A stretch of DNA of 64,000 nucleotides from Haberlea rhodopensis (Eukaryota > Streptophyta > Magnoliopsida > Lamiales > Gesneriaceae). The stretch covers positions 1 to 64,000 of the forward strand of contig CAJQUN010001266.1 in NCBI GenBank assembly GCA_907163345.1, in the 5' to 3' direction. Below the pieces are notes generated by a model. The model had not been told where the DNA came from. It saw only the letters and a program-made list of their open reading frames with translations, and ran no database searches. Shown here piece by piece: positions 37,106 to 48,600 of this stretch (the first letter of the stretch is position 1; every line of letters begins with the position of its first letter). Both the position numbers and the translations under genes were made by a program.

Positions 37106-37389
37106 TATCCATGAATGTACAGGCATATGATACTACCAATCATATGATACTAACATAACACAATTCATATGATATCAATCTTATAACATCATCACACAAT
37201 ATCTATACTCCGTACGTCAACACGTACCTGTACTGCGACACAAACGAGATAAATTAGGCGTCACTGGCTAAGTGCCTCGTTGTCCCGTCCCCTGAGATGA
37301 TGCTACAACAATGCCAACAATATATCATGTTATCATAGGCATTAAAATCAAATTCTACAAAAATATAACATTTTTCAACATTCTGGCTC

Positions 37390-37600
37390 TGGCGATCGAT
37401 CGCTATTTCTCACTGATCGATCGCCATACTGTTCTGTCCCCTCGCGATCGATCGCCACTCCCTCGCGATCGATCACCAAAATGTTCTGTTGCTCGCGATC
37501 GATCACCACATTTTCACCGATCGATCGCCACATGATTGAACCGCCTTATTTTTGCTCTTGTCACGGCGATCGATCGCCACAAGGCTATCGATCGATCGCC
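37390..37600. repeat. Cluster of GCGATCGATCGCC palindromes
   Basis: Eight copies of GATCGATC with CG on one or both sides within about 210 bp. Several are the full 14-base palindrome GGCGATCGATCGCC or close to it. Spacing is irregular (about 20-50 bp). It is much richer in CG than the rest of the window. Confidence 0.9.
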
Positions 37601-38105
37601 GATGTCCAGAAAAATCAGAACATGGCGATTTTGAGCTTATCTTCCTAGCTCAAGTCACAAGTGAAAAACCAAGCTTCAACCAAGAAAATCTCCAAGGGTT
37701 GGAGAGGAGCTTTGTAGAGAATTTTAGGTGAAAAGTGGTGTAGTATGTGAGTTCACCCTTAAGTCACTTGATATAGATCATTAGTTCCCTAAATCACTTG
37801 CTATCATGTCATTTGGAGGTAATGACATGTTAAGGAACATGTACATGACAATGAAATCCAAATTCAAATGCAACTCCAATATCAATGAAATTCACATGCA
37901 TAATCAAAGGCCTACTAATTCATGTTACTTGATATGTTATTAAATCATTGTACACCATGTTTCATTCCTTGCCCTTGCCATATATCATTTCATACATGTA
38001 TGAATTCATTCTTGGTTCCACCCGAACCCCCATTATCATACTGCCAATTGATATAATTATACCACAATCATATCACACGTGTATAAAACAAATCGAGGCA
38101 TTACA

Positions 38106-39270
38106 AAAACCCACTCAAAATAGATTTACAGTTCTTGCAGATTTTCCTCCCCTTTCCTATACTCAAGCAGTGCAAACACCCCTAGCACCTACCACACCTG
38201 AAAAACCTTTACCTACTCAATCATCTCCCTATTTTACAAAACCTTATGTTGAACACCTTACTCTAACCATGATTTTCAACAGTCCCTGATTTTAATACAC
38301 TTAAAAGTATTATTCAACGTTATTATCCTCAAGGTTGTCATTGGTACCCTGAAGACTCCAGAAAAACTCAACAATTTTAATGAATTTATTCTTGTTGATT
38401 CAAAATCAATAGAATTAGTTCACACTCCGAAAAATAAAAATCCTTCCCGAATTGCTTTCTCAAAATGTATAATTAAAAAGATTTTTAAACAAGAAGAATG
38501 GACTTTTCCATTCTCCCAAAAGAATTTTTCAAAAGATTTTAATCCTAAAGGTTATAATTATCCTGATTACAAAATAGCATGGTTTAATACGTTTTTTAAA
38601 CGACCATTTGATCATTCTTGGTTTTTTACATTTCATTCAAACTTCTTTAAAGAATTCCCCATTTGGTTTTGCGACTGGTGGTTCAAATTTGGTCCTTCAA
38701 CCGAAATTCTACCTCCAGATGTAAAACTTGCCCTTCAAAGTTTTGTTTCAAAAGCTCCAGGTACAGACTTTGAAAAACAAATTCTTTATTTCGCTGAATT
38801 CAAAGTACCATGGATTTTCTGTTGGAATTTCCAATTTCAACAATTTTATTCAAAACCTTACCCTATTTCTATTGTAAGATAATTCAAAATTAAATGGTGG
38901 CAAAATTATTCAACTCATTATTGCAATCAAGAAGTGGTTCTTAGATTTCTTCAAACGGGTGAAAAATTAAATGGTCACCAATTAATCAATCTGAAGTATC
39001 TACGAAACCAACTCATCCTTTGCATGCACGAACTCAAGCAAAAAATGAATTCATGATTCAAAATTCACGAAAAACAAAAATTGAAAAAGATAAACAACCT
39101 ATGACCGAGTAATCAGAACAACAAATCAAACTACTTCACATGATGGAAGATTGTCCAGAATTAGCAGCTAATTATGTTAATTATCTAAAACAAGTGAAAT
39201 CGTCCTCTTCAAAAGCTGACTCAGATGAATCAACTTCAAATTTCGACCCATTCAAAGATGAATTTGCACA
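38106..39270 (+). pseudogene. Viral ORF2, remainder after the solo LTR
   Basis: Continues ORF2 from KPTQNRFTVLADFPPL through the aromatic core to the acidic tail. Breaks: altered bases near 38268, an extra A near 38379, TAA in place of the Arg of SIVREFK near 38880, a lost A near 38970, and TAA in the TEYSEQQ stretch near 39111. It ends at 39270, a few codons before the normal stop, fused to minus-strand coat sequence. Confidence 0.87.
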
Positions 39271-42173
39271 AGGAGTAAAGTTTTAAATTTTTCTAAATAT
39301 TCTTTTCGATCTTCAGGATTATTAATTTTATTTATTAATTCGAATAAAAATTCTTGTTGGTCTTTATTTTTTGTAATGACATTTATTGACAAAGAGCAGA
39401 AATTAGAATTTTGATTTTCATCTTCACTGTCACTAGAGCTATTTGCAATTTGGTTTAAATATTCGAAATCAGTATTAATACTAGATTCTGATTCAGAAGT
39501 TTGAGAATGTGGTTTTTCTTCATTTATTAATAATGTTGATATTTTATCTCTAAGTTCTGGATCATCTTGAAATAATTCATTTATTTTTGTCTTCACAAGA
39601 CAGGTGTCTGCCTTGTGACCAAAACGATGACATTTCCAACATTGAATTTTTGTAGTATTATTGTTACTAAATTTTTTATATGGTTTTTTGTAAGATTTTT
39701 TCTTTTTCTTAAATGATTCTTCTGGCATTGGTTCTTTTGAACTTCTTTTAGGTTTGCGAAAATATTTTCGATATCTTTTGTCTTAAGTGAGCTTTTTAAC
39801 CTTATTTTTATAATATGTTGAGGGAGCAAGAATTTTTTGCATACCAAATACTTCACAAAAGTTACCTAATTCTTTTCTAGAATTATGTTTATCTTTGCCA
39901 TATTTTGATTGTATTTTTAATTCAGAGCATAACGTTAAAGCTTCTTTTTTTATAAAAGAAAATAATTGTCCAAAAGTTATTGAATTAAAATTGATAGGAT
40001 CACTATCAGTTTCAGTTTTGAGTTTTTGTGTTATTCGTTCACCGAATAATTTAGGAAGACCTGCAATGAATCTTTCTTTCTAGAAAGCTTGATTACAGTC
40101 TGTTCTTTTGAGAACATAAGTAAGAAAGACGTCTTTGAACCATCTATAATCAGATAGAGTAGGACATCTTAAGTTTGAAAGAACAATATGAGAAGAGCTT
40201 AGTTGTTCTTTTGGATTTCCAACGAAATACATGCCGATAGTAATTATTAAATAATCACAGGCATCGGCCTTTTGTTGAATTATTCCATCTTCAGTTTCAA
40301 ATTCTGACTTATGATGTATAATAGCTTGTTTTTCTTCTAAAGTTAATTGGTTATCCCACCAATTTTTTAATTGTCCTGTAAATCCGGTTATTAGTAGACC
40401 TACAGCAGTTTCTTCTGTAGCATTTTGAATTTTGTATGCAGTTTTTGCCATACCCATTTCTTGTAATGTATTGAGTATTTCAGATTCGGATTTACCATCT
40501 ATATTCCATTGATGTATAGATTGTCCATCATATTTAGAAGTTTGAAATTGAGTTCTTTCTTCATATTGAATGTCAGGAGGTGTTGGTTTTTTATAAAAAT
40601 TTCTAGTTGGACCAAATGAACGTAATTTATTGATTTCTCCTTTAAAATTTTCATTAATTTCATTTATGAGATTATCTGTATCACTGTCAGAACTTTCATT
40701 TGTTATTTTAACACAATTAATTTTTGAATTACTAGTAGAGGGAATATTGGCAAGTTTTTCGTTTATACGATTAAGTATATCGGTATTTGGTAATTTTAAT
40801 TTACTTTCAAGGGACATAGGAATACTTCTTGGGTTAAAGTGAGGTTTAGAAATATCGTGAGGAAATTTTAAATTTTCTGATTTAGTTTCTAATTGCAAAT
40901 TTTGCATTTGATTTAGCTGAGTAGCCATCGTATGTAAAATTTGATTTGAAAAATTATTTTGTTGATATATTTTTATAATATCTTCTTGTGTAACAGGGTC
41001 TTTTCCGTCACGACCTCGTTTGAAGGGAGTAGCTATGATTTCACCATCTGAAGTGATTACTTTTATTTTTTGAAGAGGTGGATGAATAGAAGTGACAATA
41101 GTATTATTGTCTAAAGTCCATTTTTTGTAAAGGGCTGTTTGAACATTTATTTGTTGTAGAGAATAAACATTTTCTCTTTCTTTAGTAAAGGCATACATGT
41201 TAAACCAATTAAGTAAAGGAATATTTGATCTTTTCTTAATTATGTCCATCATCCAAGCCTTTTTTATTTGTTCTATGAATTGAGGTTCTAATTGTTCAAA
41301 CCATTGTCTTTTGTCGTTATTCTCAAAATCATTGTAATCATCAATCAAATATTGATGATTAATTTTAAAATTGAAACATGAAATCATGTTTATTTGAGAT
41401 AAAGTTGGGGAATTGGGAGGAGAATAATTTGTTGAACTAGATGGTTGGAATTCTGGCAGAGGTGATTTAAAATTGATTTTTGAGTCTGTAAAACGAGAAC
41501 TAGAATAATTTGAAACGGATTTTCTAGATGATTCTGGTTCGGGGTCATCAATTATAGGTGAATGAGATCTTTCTCTATATGAATTAAATCGTAATAAAAC
41601 ACGACCATCAGTTTCTTCAATTATTTGAGATATGTCTCTTCGTACTAAGTTTCTAGGTATTTGAGGAGTTTGAATAATAAATTCATTTGGGATTGTGATT
41701 TCATCCCACTTTAAACGTTTTGGAACAAAAACAGATGGATTGTCTGCTTCAACATGTAATAAGACAGTTTCGTCTTTTATTGTTGTTGAAGATTAAATTT
41801 TGGATTTAATTGTGAATTCATTATTCTAAAATAAACTCTATATATGATAGCAAAGTTTTTACATAAATCTCGAAATTCATCTCCTTGAAGATGAACGTCT
41901 AAGACTAATGAGTCTTGAATTAGTGGATCTGAAAGATTTACTGAAAAGTTGGGGGAACAGTTGAAGTATATTGGTCCATTACAAACATTTGTTTGAATCA
42001 TGGCCAATAATGAAGATTTATATTTTTTTAATCTTTTATCTCGAAGAGCGAGATATATTGGAGCATTAACTCCCATATGAACTAATGGCTTAACAGCAAC
42101 TTGTATTAAACCAAAGTGAATATATTTATAGTGTCTTTCTATATATTTAGTGATAGAATTTAAAGATATCAAA
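39271..42173 (-). pseudogene. Pararetrovirus ORF1 on the minus strand: movement (truncated) to coat protein (copy D)
   Basis: Minus-strand reading from 42173: movement protein from about residue 75 (MISLNSITKYIERHYKYIHF), a one-base loss near 41782, the rest of the movement domain and linker, a 435-codon open coat region (41387-40080), TAG at 40082-40080 in place of Trp, then the basic block with a TAA near 39785 and the zinc knuckle CWKCHRFGHKADTC (about 39637-39596). It ends after EKFKTLLL. It is the reverse counterpart of copies A and B2 and shares the second stop (near 39785) with copy A only. Confidence 0.92.
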
Positions 42174-42488
42174 GGTACAGACTTTGAAAAACAAATTCTT
42201 TATTTCGCTGAATTCAAAGTACCATGGATTTTCTGTTGGAATTTCCAATTTCAACAATTTTATTCAAAACCTTACCCTATTTCTATTGTAAGAGAATTCA
42301 AAATTAAATGGTGTCAAAATTATTCAACTCATTATTGCAATCAAGAAGTGGTTCTTAGATTTCTTCAAACGGGTGAAAAAATTAAATGGTCACCAATTAA
42401 TCAATCTGAAGTATCTACGAAACCAACTCATCCTTTGCATGCACGAACTCAAGCAAAAAATGAAGTCATGATTCAAAATTCACGAAAA
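42174..42488 (+). pseudogene. Viral ORF2 fragment
   Basis: Runs from TDFEKQILYFAEFKVPWIF to MIQNSRK of ORF2. It joins the reversed movement gene at 42173-42177 through a shared AGGTA, and the coat-gene scrap that follows through a run of A. Confidence 0.87.
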
Positions 42489-42540
42489 TCAAAATATGGC
42501 AAAGATAAACATAATTCTAGAAAAGAATTAGGTAACTTTT
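42488..42540 (+). pseudogene. 53-bp scrap of coat-protein gene at satellite border
   Basis: Encodes KYGKDKHNSRKELGNF, matching coat coding sequence at about 20505-20552. It is fused on the left to ORF2 and on the right to satellite (TTTTGTAATTACGTAAG). Confidence 0.85.
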
Positions 42541-44874
42541 GTAATTACGTAAGTTTTTGATTTTTTCATAAATTTTGTTTTCGTGCGAATATTCGAGTAT
42601 ATGCCTTGATTACATCATTTTCATGATTCAAATAAGTATTTGAGAAAGTTTAACAATTTCGGATGTTTTTTTGATTTTTTGATAAATTTCTATTTCGTAC
42701 AATTATAAGAGTATGTGTCCTGAGTACATAATTTTCTTGGTTGGAAGAAGGTTTTGAGAAATTTTCAGAAATCACTTAAGTTTTTTGATTTTTTGATAAA
42801 TTTCGTTTTCCTGCGAATATTCGAGTATATGTCTTGAGTACATCATTTTCTTGGTTCAAATAAGTATTTGAGAAATTTTAACAATTAAGGATGTTTTTTG
42901 ATTTTTTGATAAATTTCTATTTCGTGCAATTATAAGAGTATGTGTCTTGAGTACATAATTTTCTTGGTTGGAAGAAGGTTTTGAGAAATTTTCAGAAATC
43001 ACTTAAGTTTTTTGATTTTTTGATAAATTTTGATTTCGTGCGAATATTCGAGTATACGTCTTTTGTATATCATTTTCTTGGTTCGAATAAGTATTTGAGA
43101 AATTTTAAGAATTTCTCACGTTTTTTTGATTTTTTGCTAAATTTCTATTCGTGCAATTATAAGAGTATGTGTCTTGAGTACATAATTTCTTGGTTGGAAG
43201 AAGGTTTTCAGAAATTTTCTGAATTACGTAAGTTTTTTGATTTTTTGATAAATTTCGTTTTCGTGCGAATATAGTATATGTCTTGAGTACATCATTTTCT
43301 TGGTTCAAATAAGTATTTGAGAAATTTTAACAATTTTGGATGTTTTTTTGATTTTTTGATAAATTTCTATTTCGTGCAATTATAAGTATGTGTCTTGAGT
43401 AAATAATTTTCTTGGTTGGAAGAAAGTCTTGAGAAATTTTCAGAAATTACGTAAGTTTTTTGATTTTTTGATAAATTTCGTTTCGTGCGAATATTCGAGT
43501 ATATGTCTTGAATACATCATTTACTTGGTTCAAATAATTATTTGAGAAATTTTAACAATTTCGGACGTTTTTTTGATTTTTTGGTAAATTTATATTTCGT
43601 GCAATTATAAGAGTATGTGTTGAGTACATAATTTTCTTGGTTGGAAGAAGGTTTTGAGAAATTTTCAGAAATTACTTAAGTTTTTTGATTTTTTGATAAA
43701 TTTCGATTTCGTGCGAATATTCGAGTATACGTCTTGAGTATATCATTTTCTTGGTTCGAATAAGTATTTGAGAAATTTTAGCAATTTCGGACGTTTTTTT
43801 GATGTTTTGATAAATTTCTATTTCATGCAATTATAAGAGTATGTGTCTTGAGTACATAATTTTCTCGGTTGGAAGAAGGTTTTGAGAAATTTTCAGAAAT
43901 TACGTAAGTTTTTTGATTTTTTGATAAATTTCGATTTCTTGCGAATATTCCAGTATATGTCTTGTGTATATCATTTTCTTGGTTCGAATAAGTATTTGAG
44001 AAATTTTAACGATTTCGGACGTTTTTTTGATGTTTTGTTAAATTTCTATTATTTGCAATTATAAGAGTATGTGTCTTGAGTACATAATTTTCTTGGTTGG
44101 AAGAAGGTTTTGAGAAATTTTCAGAAATTAAGTAAGTTTTTTGATTTTTTGATAAATTTCGATTTCGTGCGAATATTCGAGTATATGTCTTGAGTATATC
44201 ATTTTCTTGGTTCGAATAAGTATTTGAGAAATTTTAACAATTTCGGACGTTTTTTTGATGTTTTGATAAATTTCTATTTCGTGCAATTATAAGAGTATGT
44301 GTCTTGAGTACATAATTTTCTCGGTTGGAAGAAGGTTTTAATAAATTTTCAGAAATTACGTAAGTTTTTTGATTTTTTGATAAATTTTGATTTTGTGCGA
44401 ATATTCCAGTATATGTCTTGTGTATATCATTTTCTTGGTTCTATTAAGTATCTGAGAAATTTTAACAATTTCGGACGTTTTTTTGATGTTTTGTTAAATT
44501 TCTATTATTTGCAATTATAAGAGTATGTGTCTTGAGTACATAATTTTCTTGGTTGGAAGAAGGTTTTGAGAAATTTTCAGAAATTACGTAAGTTTTTTGA
44601 TTTTTTGATAAATTTCGATTTCGTGCGAATATTCGAGTATATGTCTTGAGTATATCATTTTCTTGGTTCGAATAAGTATTTGAGAAATTTTAACAATTTC
44701 GGATGTTTTTTTGATTTTTTGATAAATTTCTATTTCGTGCAATTATAAGAGTATGTATTGAGTAAATAATTTTTTTGGTTGCTAGAATGTTTTGAGAAAT
44801 TTTCAGAAATTACGTAAGTTTTTTGATTTTTTGATATTTTTTATTTCGTGCGAATATTCGAGTATGTCTAGAGT
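42541..44874 (+). repeat. Satellite array between viral blocks
   Basis: About ten ~227-bp units in plus orientation, same family as the other arrays. Units near 42541-43300 carry CGTTTTCGTGCG and TTCATGATTCAAATAAG variants not seen in the left array. No gene is credible. Confidence 0.95.
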
Positions 44875-45369
44875 ACAACAAATCAAACTACTTCACATGA
44901 TGGAAGATTGTCCAGAATTAACAGCTAATTATGTTAATTATCTAAAACAAGTGAAATCGTCCTCTTCAAAAGCTGACTCAGATGAATCAACTTCAAATTT
45001 CGACCCATTCAAAGTTCAATTTGCTCAAGATCCATTTGATTTATGATACAGCTATGACAAAGCAAACCATGTCCATGAAAAAGCAAAAGTACAGCAATTT
45101 ATATTCAATGATTCAAAAAAGAGAACTAGTTGGCACTAAAACTGGAAGAACAAAATTCATGTGGAGAGCCGGTGGACTCATCACAGCAAGCCGCTGGCTT
45201 TACTGCAAAGATCCAGACAAAAAAGACAGGAAGATTTGACGTAAAGCTACCACTACTCAAAAGGAAGATTAAAGCAACGGTTATAATTCAAGATGCTTTC
45301 CCACTCAAATCAAAAGACTACAGTAAAGATTCCAAAGTACTGTCGGCCATTCTCAAAAGTAGATGCTAA
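44875..45369 (+). pseudogene. Viral ORF2 3' end and downstream frame
   Basis: ORF2 resumes at ACAACAAATCAAACT (QQIKLLHMMEDCPEL) and reaches its TGA near 45046. The conserved basic stretch follows (open 45130-45369, ending SAILKSRC), shifted by one base relative to ORF2. The left join shares ACA with the satellite. This piece is an island of virus inside satellite. Confidence 0.85.
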
Positions 45370-45425
45370 TGTAATGCAAATGTAATGTAAATTCAAATGT
45401 AATTTCAATTTTGTATCTATAAATA
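45237..45425 (+). promoter_or_regulatory. Viral intergenic promoter (copy 3) facing satellite
   Basis: TGACGTAAAG begins at 45237 and TATAAATA lies at 45418-45425, with the same spacing as the two other copies. A start near 45455 would transcribe ~200 bp of viral leader and then the satellite from 45653. Confidence 0.68.
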
Positions 45426-45652
45426 GATGTGTAAATTTCATTATAATCACGCAGAAATCTCTGGATGGTATTTTAATTAAGTTCACTCTCATTTTTCCAC
45501 TACAATACTTGCTTGTAATCGCCTACTCTTATTCAAATTCAAAGTAAGTCAGTTTTATTTAACGTCCTTTCTGTTCTTATTTCATTGCATTATTTTGTTT
45601 TCATATCATGTTTGTTCATATCATGTTTATACAAAGTTTTATACAAAGTTTG
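45426..45652 (+). other. Viral leader ending just before the primer site
   Basis: Same leader as at 23200-23440, ending at CAAAGTTTGTC about 15 bases before where the tRNA-iMet site would begin. It is then fused to satellite (TTGGTTGGAAGAAGG). Confidence 0.87.
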
Positions 45653-48600
45653 TCTTGGTTGGAAGAAGGTTTTGAGAAATTTTAAGAATTACGTAAGTTT
45701 TTTGATTTTTTGATAAATTCCGATTTCGTGTGAATATTCGAGTATATGTCTAGAGTACATCCTTTTTTTGGTTCGAATAAGTATTTGAGAAATTTTAACA
45801 ATTTCGGATGTTTTTTTGATTTTTTGATAAATTCCGATTTCGTGCGAATATTCGAGTATATGTCGAGAGTACATCATTTTTTTGGTTCGAATAAGTATTT
45901 GAGAAATTTTAACAATTTCGGAAGTTTTTTTGATTTTTTGATAAATTTCTATTTCGTGCAATTATAAGAGTATGTGTCTTGAGTACATAATTATCTTGGT
46001 TGGAAGAAGGTTTTGAGAAAGTTTAAGAATTACGTAAGTTTTTTGATTTTTTTATAAATTTCGATTTCGTTCGAATATTCGAGTATATGTTTTGAATATA
46101 TCATTTTCTTGGCTCGAATAAGTATTTGAGAAATTTTAACAATTTCGGACGTTTTTTTTGATGTTTTGATAAATATCTATTTCGTGCATTATAAGAGTAT
46201 GTGTCTTGAGTACATTGTTATCTTGGTTGGAAGAAGGTTTTGAGAAATTTTCAGAGTTACGTAAGTTTTTTGATTTTTTGATAAATTCCGATTTCGTGCG
46301 AATGTTCGAGTATAAGTACCGTGTACATCATTTTCTTGGTTCGAATTAAGTATTTGAGAAATTTTAACAATTTCGGATGTTTTTTTTAATTTTTGATAAA
46401 TTTCTATTTCGTGCAATTATAAAAGTATGTGTCTTGAGTACATAATTTTCTTGGTTGGAAGAAGGTTTTGAGAAATTTTCAGAATTACGTAAGTTTTTTG
46501 ATTTTTTGATAAATTCCGATTTCGTGTGAATAGTCGAGTATATGTCTAGAGTACATCATTTTTTGGTTCGAATAAGTATTTGAGAAATTTTAACAATTTC
46601 GAACGTTTTTTTTAATTTTTGATAAATTTCTATTTCGTGCAATTATAAAAGTATGTGTCTTGAGTACATAATTTTTTTGGTTGGAAGAAGGTTTTGAGAA
46701 ATTTTCAGAATTACGTAAGTTTTTATATTTTTTGATAAAATTCCGATTTCTTGCGAATATTCGAGTATATGTCTAGAGTACATCATTTTTTTTGTTCGAA
46801 TAAGTATTTGAGAAATTTTAACAATTTCGGACGTTTTATTGATTTTTGATAAATTTCTATTTCGTGCAATTATAAGAGTATGTGTCTTGAGTACATTCTT
46901 ATCTTGGTAGGAAGAAGGTTTTGAGAAATTTTCAGAATTACGTAAGTTTTTTGATTTTTTGATAAATTTCGATTTCGTGCGAATATTCGAGTATATGTTT
47001 TGAGTATATCATTTTCTTGTTTCGAATAAGTATTTGAGAAATTTTAATAATTTCGGGCGTTTTTTTGATGTTTTGATGAATTTCTATTTCGTGCAATTAT
47101 AAGAGTATGTGTCTTGAGTACATTGTTATCTTGGTTTGAAGAAGGTTTTGAGAAATTTTCAAAATTACGTAAGTTTTTTGATTTTTTGATAAATTCCGAT
47201 TTGGTGCGAATATTCGGTTCTATGTCTAGAGTACATCATTTTCTTGGTTCGAATAAGTATTTGAGAAATTTTAACAATTTCGGACGTTTTTTTGATGTTT
47301 TGATTAATTTCTATTTCGTGCAATTATAAGAGTATTTGTCTTGAGTACATTGTTATCTTGGTTGGAAGAAGATTTTGAGAAATTTTCAAAATTAAGTAAG
47401 TTTTTTGATTTTTTGATAATTTCCGATTTCGTGCGAATATTCGAGTATATGTCTGGAGTACATCATTTTTTTGGTTCGAATAAGTATTTGAGAAATTTTA
47501 ACAATTTCGAACGTTTTTTTTGATTTTCTGATAAATTCCGATTTCGTGCGAAAATTCGAGTATATGTCTAGAGTACATCATTTTTTTGGTTCGAATAAGT
47601 ATTTGAGAAATTTTAACAATTTCGGACGTTTTTTTTGATTTTCTGATAAATTTCTATTTCGTGCAATTATAAAAGTATGTGTCTTGAGTACATAATTTTC
47701 TTGGTTGGTAGAAGGTTTTGAGAAATTTTCAGAATTACGTAAGTTTTTTGATTTTTTGATAAATTTCGATTTCGTTCGAATATTCGAGTATATGTTTTGA
47801 ATATATCATTTTCTTGGCTCGAATAAGTATTTGAGAAATTTTAACGATTTCGGACGTTTTTTTGATGTTTTGATAAATTTCTATTTCGTGCAATTATAAT
47901 AGTATTTGTCTTGAGTACATTGTTGTCTTGGTTGGAAGAAGATTTTGAGAAATTGTAAGCATTTCGGACGTTTTTTTGATTTTTTGATAAATTTCTTTTT
48001 CGTGAAATTATAAGAGTATGTGTCTTGAGTAAATAATTTTTTGGTTAGAAGAAGGTTTTGAGAAATTTTCAGAAATTACGTAATTTTTTTGATTTTTTGA
48101 TAAATTTCGATTTCGTGCGAATATTCGAGTATAAGTTTTAAATATATCATTTTCTTGGCTCGAATAAGTATTTGAGAAATTTTAACAATTTCGGACGTTT
48201 TTTTGATGTTTTGATAAATATCTATTTCGTGCAATTATAAGAATATGTGTTTTGAGTACATTGTTATCTTGGTTGGAAGAAGGTTTTGATAAATTTTCAG
48301 AATTACGTAAGTTTTTTAATTTTTTGATAAATTCCGATTTGGTGCGAATATTCGGTTATATGTCTAGAGTACATCATTTTCTTGGTTCGAATAATTATTT
48401 GAGAACTTTTAACAATTTCGGACGTTTTTCTTTATTTTTTGATAAATTTCTCTTTCGTGCAATTATAAGAGTATGTGTCTTGAGTAAATAATTTTCTTGG
48501 TTGGAAGAAGGTTTTGAGAAATTTTCAGAATTACGTAAGTTTTTTGATTTTTTGATAAATTTCGATTTCGTGGGAATATTCGAGTATATGTTTAGAGTAC

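Larger units (their letters stand above)
36345..38105 (-). mobile_element. Solo LTR (~1.76 kb) inserted in viral ORF2
   Basis: On the minus strand it starts TGTAATGCCTCG (38105) and ends AGGACCCCACA (36345), typical TG/CA LTR ends. AAAACC flanks both sides (36339-36344 and 38106-38111), a likely target duplication. The viral ORF2 is continuous across it, so this is a true insertion. It holds no coding region. The TGTAATGCC start resembles Tekay-type chromovirus LTRs, which is a guess at clade. Inside are the ~45-bp repeats at 36886-37105 and the GATCGATC block at 37390-37600, listed separately. Confidence 0.82.

Noticed and set aside
37311..37535. Arg/Asp/Ser-repeat protein
   Set aside because: The repeat comes from the GATCGATC palindromes in the solo LTR; it has no codon pattern of a gene.
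40630..40842. 70-codon hydrophobic frame opposite the coat gene (also at 19560 and 26927)
   Set aside because: Antisense shadow repeated in each viral copy, with no promoter and no independent conservation visible.
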